DNA of 64,000 nt, taken from assembly GCF_001039355.2 (NCBI RefSeq), contig NW_019774291.1, positions 561,276 through 625,275 of the forward strand, given 5' to 3'. Numbering within the stretch: position 1 is the stretch's first letter; the number at the start of each line of letters is the position of its first letter. The notes beneath the pieces were generated by a model. The model searched no databases. It was not told where the DNA came from and saw nothing but the letters and a program-made list of their open reading frames with translations. The translations under genes and the position numbers were made by a program. Below are positions 24,940 to 35,288 of the stretch, piece by piece. Source of the DNA: Lingula anatina (taxonomy: Eukaryota; Brachiopoda; Lingulata; Lingulida; Lingulidae).

Positions 24940-27527
24940 GGGTTTCTTGCAATTTAATTTTTTCATGGCACCTGGGNGGGGGGGGGGGGGGGGGAGGGAG
25001 GTTCTGTCAATTCAATTTTCTCATGCACCTAGTAATAAGATTCATTTTTCAAAACTTAGGAAAAGGCTCAGTGAAAAAGGCCATGGGATTACACATTTTA
25101 AAATTGTTTGGGGAAACAGAAACATCATAAAGCTAAACCATAGAGCTGCAGTTAGTGTCAGTTTCAAATTAGTATTCCATTGCCTTAAACACTTACTTCT
25201 AGATCAGTGCATTCAAATGACCATATTTCCACCTTTGTGTCAACCTTCCAAACCTTGATTATCCCACTCATATCTCCTGTAGCTAAGTACTGTGAGTCAT
25301 GGCTAAATGCAACTTGAGTCACAGAGTCTTTGTGTCCTTCAATAGAAATTTAATAATGACTCCCTTACATAAGTTGGTAAGCTCCTATTATTCAATTCAA
25401 CTATAGTCAAAATATATTGTATGAAAAAAATGTTTATGTGTGCATTTTTAATCATCTAATGAACACTCAGCAAACTAAATGCCACACAAAAATGTTTGGT
25501 TGTAGGGGGATTGAGGCAAATGGGCTAACTGCATTTAATCTAATATCCTATGAGCTATTGTATTGAAAATGTTGGGTACTGGGTAGACACATATCCCCTT
25601 CAATTCTTTATTAATTTTCAACCTCTGGCAACTAGCCTGAAATGGTACTATTTCCATAATCCTTTTTAATAACACATACACTTGACTGAAATCATTTATT
25701 TGTTTTTTAATGACTGATCCAGAGTTATCAAGTCTTTAACTAAGTATGATCAAAGACCTACCTGTACATTTTAAAACCACCTGTCCACTGTCAATTTTCC
25801 AGAGGTATGCCAGGTCATCTTCTCCACCACTCACAGCAAATTCACATTTAACTGGGTCAGCTTGCACACAAAACACAGAACCTGAAAAAAAAAGGGCATC
25901 TCAACATCTCAAATGGACGTTTATGAATAACCTTCATTCAACTTGTGTTGCAAGAGAGGCTTTTTCAATAACTTAATCAGTTTATCAAAGAAAGTATATT
26001 TTACCTTTATGTTCAGTAAAAACCAAATCAGCATCATCTCTCAAAGGCAGGGATGTACTGTTTTCTTTATCTTCATCTTCAACACCACCATCACCATCGT
26101 ATTGGTCTAGGTCCATATCTTCCATGCCTTCAGCAAGGGCCTCTGGAGACATCAATAATGTAAGCTCAATTTAAAAATAAAAAGTCATCACTTAAAAACT
26201 GCATACTTGTTATTAAACAAAAATAACATATCTGAATAGGCTGGTTTGCAAAAGTGTATCATAGGACTTGGCAACCTGCTTTCAGAACTTGCCAAAATGT
26301 ACTGTACATGACTTCTATATGTTTATAGATAACTTATAATATAAATATACATTTTAACAGATATATAAAATCATTCCCAGTTATAATGTTTTCACATTTT
26401 TACCTCTGCCAAGGAGGTTATGTTTTCACCCCTGTTTGTTTGTTTGTTTGTTTGTTTGTTTGTCTGTCATCAACATAACTCAAAAAGTTATGGACCAATT
26501 TTGATGAAATTTTCAGGAACTGTCAGAAGGGCCAAGGAACAGATGTTTAGTTTTTGGTGATGATCCAGATCAATAATCAATCAAAAATCAATAATTTGTT
26601 TGTTTGTTTGTTTGTTTGTCTGTCATCAACATAACTCAAAAAGTTATGGACCAATTTTGATGAAATTTTCAGGAACTGTCAGAAGGGCCAAGGAACAGAT
26701 GTTTAGTTTTTGGTGATGATCCAGATCAATAATCAATCAAAAATTAATAATTTGATTGTTTATTTGTTTGTTTGTCATCAACATAACCAATTTTGATGAA
26801 ATTTTTAGGAACTGTAGATTTGGGCCAAATGAACAGATAATTAGTTTTTGGTGGTGACCCGAATCAATAATCAATAATCATAAAAAAATCAAAATATTAA
26901 GTTATGGACTGATTTTGATGAAATTTTAAGGAACTGAAGGACGTGGGCCAAGGAACAGATGATTAGTTTTTGGTGGTGATCCGGTGTTAAATTTGTGAAC
27001 TAGTATCAAACTAGCATGAAATTCATGCATTAGCACTTCTACCGATATTTAAGGCCTCTGATATGTACTGGCTGTGCTAACACATGAAAGCAAAGGCCTC
27101 AAAAAGTGCAAAATGGCTATCAGTTTGCACAATCTACCTTATAGACAAACAGATGGATCTTACATTACGCATGGCTCTGCTGAAGGGAATCTGGTTGGAT
27201 TTAAAGGAGTGTGTAAATTGAGGATTGATAAAAATTTGAGAGCTCCCATGTACATTATATCTGCAAACTAGTTGTCATTTTACACTTTTTGAAGCCTTTG
27301 CAATACATATCAGAAACCATATATAGGAGTACTTATGCATAATTTTGTGCTAGTGTCAAACATTACTCATAATTTTCTTACAGATTAATGGTGTCTTGTT
27401 TGGTTGATACACTGTGCCAAAAGCCTTTTCACATACCTGGTTGTGAAGGACTGTTGTTAAACTCTATAACTTCTTCTATATCCTCCTCGTTCAGTTCAAA
27501 TGTATCCTCTATGTTGCTTGGGTCCAT
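21943..27527 (-). CDS. AAMP: Angio-associated migratory cell protein (WD-repeat protein)
   Basis: Eleven minus-strand exons join in phase: 27527-27437, 26142-26005, 25881-25762, 25336-25197, 24827-24683, 24287-24204, 24008-23893, 23684-23587, 23119-23029, 22801-22647 and 22018-21943, giving 417 residues; I recall about 434 in human. AAMP is a cytoplasmic WD40 protein linked to cell migration and ribosome biogenesis (its yeast relative is Sqt1). The acidic N-terminus ([20 protein letters not shown]) precedes a propeller with [88 protein letters not shown] and [17 protein letters not shown]. It ends in SPDR, as the human protein ends in RPDR. The start is the only ATG with the acidic leader in frame. 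It is probably divergently transcribed with the small gene at 28086. Confidence 0.97.
22245..22390. repeat. Dispersed repeat S, copy 1, in an AAMP intron
   Basis: ACAAGGCAGCAAAGCTGACA and, further on, CCAATTTTGATGCACTATTA recur with the same spacing order at 61505-61770 (ACAAGGCAGCAAAGCTGTCA and AAATTTTGATGCAACATTAC). The family is unknown. Confidence 0.5.
23260..23490 (+). mobile_element. Degenerate 3' tail of a LINE (non-LTR retrotransposon) ORF2
   Basis: The plus strand reads [20 protein letters not shown], a stop after WREMT, then after a frameshift [11 protein letters not shown] and FMEAF. This is the usual W-rich tail that follows the reverse transcriptase of Jockey/CR1-like elements (TEWxPR..RxxGRPxxRWxDD). 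It is broken by frameshifts and stops and lies in an AAMP intron. Confidence 0.65.
24394..24437. repeat. (AAAT)n microsatellite
   Basis: About 11 tetranucleotide units in an AAMP intron. Confidence 0.9.
24893..25010. repeat. (GT)n followed by two long G runs, one with an ambiguous base
   Basis: A (GT)n tract runs into about 20 Gs, then a 45-base spacer and a second G run containing N at 24977 and ending AGGGAGG. The sequences after each G run are similar (CAATTTAATTTTTTCATGGC and CAATTCAATTTTCTCATGCA), so the whole is a diverged direct duplication. G runs of this kind can fold into quadruplexes and are hard to sequence. Confidence 0.75.
26400..26985 (+). repeat. Tandem array of a roughly 158-base unit beginning (TTTG)n
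   Basis: After CTCTGCCAAGGAGGTTATGT the array reads (GTTT)n, GTCTGTCATCAACATAACTC, AAGTTATGGACCAATTTTGA, GAAATTTTCAGGAACTGTC, AAGGAACAGATGTTTAG and GGTGATGATCCAGATC. Two nearly identical units (about 26437-26595 and 26596-26753) are followed by two shorter diverged ones. Sequences with this opening are common as interspersed repeats in many animal genomes; I do not assign a class. Confidence 0.75.
27000..27375. mobile_element. Fold-back (MITE-like) element in AAMP intron 1
   Basis: The left arm contains CTGATATGTA, then AAGCAAAGGCCTCAAAAAGT and GCAAAATGGC. The right arm, reversed, contains CTGATATGTA, then TGCAAAGGCTTCAAAAAGTG and AAAATGAC. The arms are about 110 bases each around a central loop. 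Its ends are not sharply defined and it is unrelated by eye to types A-D. Confidence 0.6.
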
Positions 27528-28085
27528 AATAGTTATTATTCAGTCTGAATCCCTGAAAAGAAAATTAAAGATGAACTTTGCAGAGACTTCTCAATTCCAT
27601 TGCGACTTACTACTAGCTCTTTATTTCTCTATATCAATAGCAATTTATTAATTTTTAATGAACTTTTCTTTAATTCTCAGGGAAGATATCTTTGGCATCT
27701 TGGCAGGAATTAGTCGTTTTCTAGACAGTGTACTACATTGTAGTCTACAAGTTAACATGTGCGTCTCAGTGCTTTGGTTTTATTAACTTTTAACACAGGA
27801 ACAACAAAAACAAGAAGTATTTTGAAAATACATACAGTTGTAACACAGTTGTGAAACAGCTTTTTGATTTAATACACACCCAATAGAATCACATTTTAGG
27901 TTGATACGCTGAATTTTGTGCTAGCAGTTTATCTTTGTTCATTAAAGTGGCGTGGAACTCCTGGTTGGGGCCTGAAATACAATCTTCCGTCTCAAAAGAG
28001 CTTGTGACGAAGCGATCTCCGATATTAGAAGAGCGGTTATACAAGTGACTGTGGAGCCATCAGTGCTGAGTCGTACGTGCTAGTT
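27528..28085. promoter_or_regulatory. Shared intergenic region of AAMP and the small membrane-protein gene
   Basis: The two start codons face away from each other 558 bases apart, so this stretch must hold both 5' leaders and probably one bidirectional promoter. No named factor site stands out. Confidence 0.5.
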
Positions 28086-29483
28086 ATGGGGGCTGATAAA
28101 TCGAAATTGCCGAAGAAATGGGATCGTGCAGACATCAGTACATTAGACAAATACGAGAAAATTATAAACCAGGAGGAAATTAACAAATGGAATATTAATA
28201 ACCCGGAAACGAGAATTGGACACAAAGGCATGGTAAAACAAGTTCTAACTGCATAGTAAGTGTCAAGATACATGTTACCATGTAAATGTTTTTACTTTGA
28301 CCTTGTGTAATAACGTGATGGTCTCAAAAATAAGTGCAATACCACGACAGTTTTTATGTAATCCGCATGTCGGGTGTTTTTATAAAATACTTGGGTCAGC
28401 GTGGGTGGCAAATAAGCATTAAATGCAACAAAAAGTCCGAATGTGCAAAGTGGGAAAGTTCTATGCATGTAACCCTCAAGTAATAAATATAGATGTTTTA
28501 TGAAAGAGAAACTTACTGCTTAATATGGCGTCATAAGGAGTTTTTGCAGGCTAGCTTCATTTCACATTCTTGAAGTATTGCCTGATATTTGGATTTACAT
28601 CTGTATAAACTGAGATTGACCCATAACAGGACACTTTGCCTCAATTCTCGGCCTTAGCCTAGGCCGATGCCCATATACACCATTTGTCTTTGTAGTTTGA
28701 TCAAACTCTGTGGGGACTCTATCTGAGTGCAATCAGCTTAACTAAACGACACATCACGTCCTGGTGATTATATTAGTACATTGAAATCAAAAGGCCTGTC
28801 ATTCAGTCAAACTGATTGCATTCAGCGAGAGAATCCCCAGAGTTGGATTAATCTACATTTTGTACGTAGTTTGATGGTTTCTAATGGAATGGGGTGTTAA
28901 CTGACATTCATGTAAGTACCTAGCAGGTAAGGCCAAAAACTGAGGCAACTTGACATCCTGTAGCCAGTAGTAGGTTTGTTTTTTATGAAGAATTGTGATC
29001 AGGAAGCGCATTCAGAACAGATCATTGACAATAACTGAGCTGCTGACTAAATATATTGCCTACCCCACTTAATAGCAAATGGCTTAATTCCCTGATGGTC
29101 ACCCCACATCCACACACGCCATTAAATGAATAAAATTTCAGTTCCGAGGTTTACTTGCTAGGCCCCTGCAGCTATGGGACGTGTGGAGACAGGGAGCCCA
29201 TCAGGGGATTAGCAGCATTGGTCCAAGTGGGTGGCCCATATTTAGTCTGCAGATCTGTTAGTCTGCTGATCAACTTGTTCTGAATTTTCACAATGAAACT
29301 TAAGTTGAAAAATGTGCAGAATTTAAAGTTCCTTTACATTTTTCTTCCAGTGTTATAGCGACAGTTGTTGCATTGTCTGCTTTGGTAGCAATTCAAGTGC
29401 ATACAAAGAAAAACAAACGAGCTTACATTAAAGAGAAAAAAAGACAGAGACGTGAAATGGAGCAGAAGAACGATAACACATGA
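28086..29483 (+). CDS. Small single-pass membrane protein of unknown identity (100 aa)
   Basis: Two exons, 28086-28255 and 29351-29483, join in phase at TA|T (Tyr). The protein starts MGADKSKLPKKWDRAD, has a charged helical N-terminal half (about residues 1-56), one hydrophobic segment (VIATVVALSALVAIQV, about 58-73) and a strongly basic tail (KRAYIKEKKRQRREM). With no signal peptide and a basic C-terminal flank, an N-out mitochondrial or ER membrane protein is possible; this is inference. The ATG follows no stronger upstream start and both splice sites are canonical (AGTAAG-type donor, TTCCAG acceptor). A poly(A) signal AATAAA is at 29935-29940. I do not recognise the family. The intron holds two MITEs. 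Confidence 0.72.
28670..28895. mobile_element. Type D MITE
   Basis: The left arm AACTCTGTGGGGACTCTATC and GAGTGCAATCAG pairs with the right arm, which reversed reads AACTCTGGGGATTCTCTCGC and GAATGCAATCAG. It is related to the outermost element at 43015-44015. It lies in the intron of the small membrane-protein gene. Confidence 0.65.
29003..29291. mobile_element. Longer type C/A MITE
   Basis: The left end GCGCATTCAGAACAGATC and the reversed right end ATTCAGAACAAGTTGATCAG are type C. The core (GATGGTCACCCCACATCC, CTAGGCCCCTGCAGCTATGG, CGTGTGGAGACAGGGAG) is the same as the core of the type A elements at 6.1 and 43.2 kb. So A and C are relatives, and C at 43.0 kb is an internally deleted form. 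Confidence 0.7.
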
Positions 29484-30946
29484 CTTAGAGCTTAATATAT
29501 TGCTTTCCTGCAACTGTGCTGAGGTTGTGATATGCTGAAATCTTGGAACAAAAAAAAAAAAAAAAAAACTGATGCCCATTTGTTCAAGACGGATACATCT
29601 GCATGAAAGAAACGTAAGATTTCTTTAAAAATCAAGGATTGTTTACCTTTGAACGATTTCTACTGGATGCTTTTGGTAGACTGGACACATGCACAGAGGG
29701 AAACTAAGGACAATAAAAGAAAAAAGTGGTACATAAAAATGTGACAGGGGATGTGTATTGTTGTTCCAGTGAGAAACACTGGGGAAGTGCATTATCCCCT
29801 TAGAAAAGGGCGATTTACAACCAGAAAACTCAGAATGGAAGAATAGGTTATTGGAAAGAGGGCTTAACTTTGATTTTGAAATCTGCTTAGCATATCAAGC
29901 AGATAAGTTTGAACTGTATTATCAATATGTACTGAATAAAAAGGTATGTAACCTGCATTTAAAATTCGTGGTTTTAATGGACCTTATCACATGGTGCGTG
30001 AACCATTCTGTAGCTAAAACACTTAGACTGGTCCCAACATATAATTTTGCTACTGGGAATTTTTGCTCCCTGGCCCAAGTTCACTTTCAAGTGTTTGGAA
30101 CAATCAAATTTAATCGGATGAAGCAGCAAACTCTTAAAGTGTTTTGAGATGTTGTGAAACAGGCCTTTGTTTGCATATCTTTCAATGATTCTCATTTTTC
30201 AATTCATAATTTTAAAACAATAAAACACCTTAAATAAAGTACCCCGATATCAACCGAAATGTACAAAAAAATGTGGTTAAAGTTACTGGCAAGTCATTAA
30301 GAACATTTTAAAATTAGAAATGGTATACACAAGTGCAGGGATAGACTGAGAAATGATTTTCAAGTAGGAGAAAATTACTTTTTCATTCAGGAAAATCAAA
30401 TTGTCAGGAAAATCCCAGATGTGGTACCTAACAATTCCATACAGGAGAGAATGACAAAGTGTATACTAAAGACAGGAAAGAACATACGTTTCAGAGAAGA
30501 TGTCTTCGATAATTTGATGTTACAAATTCCTTTCAAGTGATGACTTTCAAATTTTATTCACCCTTAACGCGAGCTTCCAAAATAAAGGCTGAATAAGGCA
30601 TTGTAATGTTTTTAAAAAGGCAAGTCAATTTACAGACAAATACAAAACCTTTTTCAAAGTTGCTATATGTAAATTTCATTGGGTGAAATATTGTTTAACC
30701 CTTGCCATTACTGTACCTTTGCACCACTCAAACTTTTCTCCCAGCATGGCATCGTGTAACATAGAGCTTACACAAAATTGTATTCATACATCTTTTATTA
30801 TCGTTCCACTGTCATGTGTTACTTGATCAATATGGTGCAAAAAGTCTAATAAAAGCAAATCATAGACAGTTAATTTTCCATCTGTAATGTACCATTTCAC
30901 ATTGTGTATCTGTTTCATTTTAGTTCATAATGCTCTCATATTGTTA
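29484..30946. other. 3' region between the small membrane-protein gene and PHB1
   Basis: The two genes converge here. Poly(A) signals are visible for both: plus AATAAA at 29935-29940 and minus AATAAA at 30794-30799, about 150 bases after the PHB1 stop. No other gene is seen. Confidence 0.55.
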
Positions 30947-33055
30947 TTACTTTGGTAGAGCAAGTAAAGTTTGCTGTCCCTGTGGGAGATAGACCACATT
31001 AGGAGAAGCTGAGAGCTGGTAGGCAATATCCTCCGAGGCCTCAATTTTTCTCAACTCGATCAAACCCTCACCAGCTGACTTGAATGCTTGGGCTATCAAA
31101 TCAGCAGCCTTGGAATCGCCCTCTGCTTTGATGACATTAGCAAGTTTAGACTGTTCTTCCTGAAATCAAAATAAAGTTCTGTTAATATAATGCGTAATTT
31201 GAAAGCAATTAATTTGCTACAATATGCAATAAGACATTTTAATGACAGATGAAGAATTAAACATGAAACAAGATCCTTTGTTGGCCAATATTTCCATAAA
31301 GAAAAAAGTAACGTTTTTGGAAACCAAGTTCCCATCATATGCAGCTTGCTTACTCTCTCCACAAGGTATCTGGCTCTTTCTGCTTCCTGTTGGGCAACGG
31401 CCTTCAATTCTACAGCTTCTGAGAATTCTTTTCCAAATGTCAAATGTGTCTATTTAAAATAAAACAAGAAGATACACAATCTTGAATTGAAATGGAAAAG
31501 ACTGCACAATAACTAATTTCATTTAGATGTGAGGCGTTAAATGTATCAACATGCATACTTAGACACTTGTTGACCATTGTTTACACAGCACTTAATGGCT
31601 TAGCAATAAGTCAAAGGAAATGGGTTATTTCTCATCAAATTGTTCATGTATTTCTATTGATAAAACACAAAGATTGTTAAAGATAACACCATTAACTTTT
31701 GTTATGGATTCAACATAATTTCTTAGCTATCAACAAACTTAAGTTGACATGCTCACCAAGGCTATATCATCGCAGATAATTCCAAACTTTGCAGCTCTAT
31801 CCATAAGTTCTTCACTCACTTTCTGTGATACCAGTTCTCTCTGAGTAATCAGTTCACTGGCATCAAACTGGGCCTAAGGACACAACGTCGTGCAGATATT
31901 AACAAGACAAAAGAATCAATAAATAGATTTAGGTCTGAAATAAAACTTGGAGTCAGCAAATTCAGTTGAAGTTATTTTTAATTTCAGTAACAGAAACCAT
32001 GCATAAAGCATAGTCAAATGATCAATATCCCATATTTGCTTATTTATGAATTTTAAATACATACTTCACACTATTGTCTACAAACATAAGCATGAGACAT
32101 ATTACATAACAAATCATTTACCACTACAGCCTTCAACACTTCCTGTGTAATAGAGGGCAGTACTCTCTCATCATAGTCAAGGCCCAAATTTATGAAGATT
32201 TTTGGAAGTTCTTCCTGAACTGGCCTGAACAGGATACGCAGGGTAATATTGCAGTTCTGTAAATCTAAGTATCAAATTTGAAATAAAATATTTTTGTGAG
32301 TATTTATCAACATGTTAATACTTTTTTTTTTTGCAATTTTACATTCATTTCAATTATTTGTTAAAAAAGGGTACTATTTTTAATGACATCAGAAAGGCTT
32401 GTATCTTTCCAGGGAAACTGAAAAAAGATTTTGGTACATCAATGAACTGACTTAATTTCACATACTTGGATAAAACAATTATTATGCAAGAGTGAGTCCA
32501 GATCAAGAGTAACAGATTTTAATGACTTTTGACAAACCTTTGCTGCCAGTTACAACAGGGACATTTCTTGCTCTGGACCGACAGTCAAATATGTATGGTT
32601 TCTGTACTATTGGAATCATAAAATGTGTGCCTTCACCAATGACATTTTGTTGAACTCCACGGAATCTGTCAAACATTATGGCTCTGTGTCCTCCATCAAC
32701 TGAAAAAATGAAAGAAAAGTTGTGAGTACAGCTAATCATGTTACTTACACTTTCTGTGTACACTAGCCTCACCTTCACTAGTTTATCCATATGATTTCAA
32801 ACATTTTGTAAATCTGCAAAGATTAACCTGTTTGTCTTTGAATATCATTTACTGAAATGTGTAAAATATAACAAAGCTAAACTTGTCTGAAAGACAATTT
32901 AATTCATCATGAAATACATACTATTTATTGAATATACTAGACATCCCAAAATGCCAAATGGTCTAATTACCATTGTATAATGCAGAGTTTATCACACTCC
33001 CCACAGCAGCCACACCAATGCCTAGATATGTCAGTCTTTGTGCAATTCCAGCCAT
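30947..33055 (-). CDS. PHB1: Prohibitin-1
   Basis: Six minus-strand exons join in phase: 33055-32971, 32699-32538, 32264-32122, 31873-31757, 31449-31354 and 31159-30947, giving 271 residues (human 272 from memory). With PHB2 it forms ring complexes in the inner mitochondrial membrane that scaffold proteases and cristae. The N-terminal hydrophobic anchor is [18 protein letters not shown]. The SPFH domain follows with [65 protein letters not shown] and [20 protein letters not shown]. The coiled-coil region reads [20 protein letters not shown], then [14 protein letters not shown], and the end is [14 protein letters not shown]. All splice sites are canonical. A non-coding first exon probably ends at 33551. 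Confidence 0.97.
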
Positions 33056-33550
33056 TTTCTATTACTATAATCCTGAAAAATTAACATTCCATACATTTAA
33101 AGAAAAAGATATATCTTTTTTTCAAATACAGATATTGGTAAAAATCATAAGGCCAGGAAGAATTACTCTTGTGTCAGTGAACTATGGTGGTATTATTTAT
33201 ATTTTTTTATAATCTGTTAGATGTGACACTGATCTGACTAAAAATATTAAGATATTATTGCTACATACGAATGTAACCACGTATTCAAATAATTGAGGCC
33301 TAGGCAAGTTCCTAAAATACGTTTTTTTCTTCAAATCCATGAACCCTAGCCAAGGCTACGGCATTCTCACTGGAGTCGAGACTTACTAAAGAATCATAAT
33401 TTGCTACCATGTTTATTAGTTCTAAAGTGTAGTTTCCTACAATTTACATAATTGCCAGTCTAAAATACTAATTTTTGTACGATGAAAATTAATCAAATCA
33501 AAAACCCGCAAAAGAGGTAAAATAAACAGTTAAATTTGTAAAGGACCTAC

Positions 33551-33752
33551 CTTAGGTAACTAGCTCTCAAACTTGCATGTGCAGGAAATCAAAACTGCGC
33601 ATGTGTGAGTCGGCATTTCTAACTTACTGCGCATGCCCGTACTACATGTGAGCTGATGAAAAACGTGGAAATTCAACACAACAAAACAGAAGTGTGAAGC
33701 TGAAGCTGCAAGTTAGAAAGAATAAGAAGCTACTGTAAAAATTTGAAGAAAG
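33551..33752. promoter_or_regulatory. Bidirectional PHB1/SSB promoter with NRF1-like sites and two leader exons
   Basis: CTGCGCATGTG (33595-33605) and CTGCGCATGCCC (33627-33638) match the core of the NRF1 site (GCGCATGCGC), a known regulator of nuclear genes for mitochondrial proteins. A minus-strand leader exon for PHB1 would end at a CTAAG|GTAGGT donor (exon edge 33551). A plus-strand leader exon for SSB ends at GAAAG|GTAAGT (33752). Transcription starts are inferred to lie between them. Confidence 0.6.
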
Positions 33753-35288
33753 GTAAGTGTATTTCTTGGAGGCTTTTTGTTTTTTCTTTGGGTTGTTTAA
33801 CATATGCTGTTTGCGACGTAAGCCTAAAAATTGATTTTCATTTTCAAACTGAAGTCAAAGTGTTGTGAGCATGACTAGTCCATTCGAAGTAGTAGTACAA
33901 GAAGTACCATTACTGAAAGAATATTTAGCGATTGTTTTAGGTCAGGTACGATTTTACCCAGAGTTAGTTTTCCGAGTTTTATTGGTATAAGTAAAACTAA
34001 ATACTGTTTCATTTCTTCTTGTGACCTACAAGTAATATGTTGTCTCAGTTTCCAGCCTTACAATATACAAGCTAGGACCTTACTAAGTAAGGCTTCATAA
34101 CACCCAGTGTTGAAAACTCTCAAGGCTATAAATATCAGCATCCTGGAGTAATAGTGCCCTCTGCCACACTGTGTGGAATATCATATGTGGTTGAAGTTCT
34201 TTTGCATTGGTTTACACACCAGTTTGATATTATTTAAGCCTTAGTATCCCAGCTATGCAGTAGTGGTACCACTTTTGTGTTGTAATCAGTGGTACATGTC
34301 TAAGTTGCTTGTAAAAAGAGATTTTTACACATGATGATTGTGTGTGTGATGATTCCTAGTCTTTATGGAAAGTGTATCATTGTAATTTGACTTGCAAAGT
34401 TCAACAAATGGTTCAAAGGTAACTCTTAGTTCTCATGTGCCTGTGATCACTATCATGTGTAAAGCTTCTGGACACTTCCCCAAAGTATGCATTATTTCCA
34501 AATGGCTTTTGTTATGTGGTAGTAGTAGTAGTTTGCATGTGGAATGCTTGAATGCATCACAGCTCTGTATTTTTGGTATCCACATCCCACACAAATGTCT
34601 TGGAAATTTGTGGATTTTGGATATTTTGTTAGAATAACTTTAACTTTTTAAATTTCCGGCGGACAACCCATGCTATTAGCCGGTAAGCCCAAGGACAAAA
34701 TACAAGCTTCAGGTTTGGCTCTAAAGTCCTATTGAAGCATACCAAGGGCAGATTCTTTCACATGCTATGGCCTATTCACCAGTTTTTTATTCTTGGTCTC
34801 TGACTTTTTAAAATGTTTTATTAATATGTTGCTCCCCGTTCATGTCATTACTTAGGCTTTTTATGTTCAAATTTATTTACCTAAACCATCTGCACAATGT
34901 TGCCACATCAGCACATTCAAATGCATAATTTTTCAAATTGATGCCAATCTTAAATGACCTACCTAATTATCACAGAAGGTGCCACCTAAAGAGGTTGACT
35001 ATCAGACTGAAATCTGTTTACATTTATGATGTGGAGACTGTAAAAGCACTAAGTGTGACTACGCAAGTATGCAACAATTAGTGTCCTGTGATCTTATCTT
35101 TTTTTTTTTTGTCTATATAGACCATTACAGACAGTGAGTCTTACATGTCTAACAAAACTGCTCAGAAGAAATTTTCTGGCCTTTTTACATTGAGTGTTAT
35201 ATCCTGTGGTGAAGGTGTACTGATATACTTTGATAGGTAAAACTTATAATTAATATTTTTTTCCAGGTAGCACCACAAAAGTTTCATT

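Noticed and set aside
24885-25258. Open frames rich in Cys/Val and Gly
   Set aside because: They are translations of the GT and poly-G tracts inside an AAMP intron.
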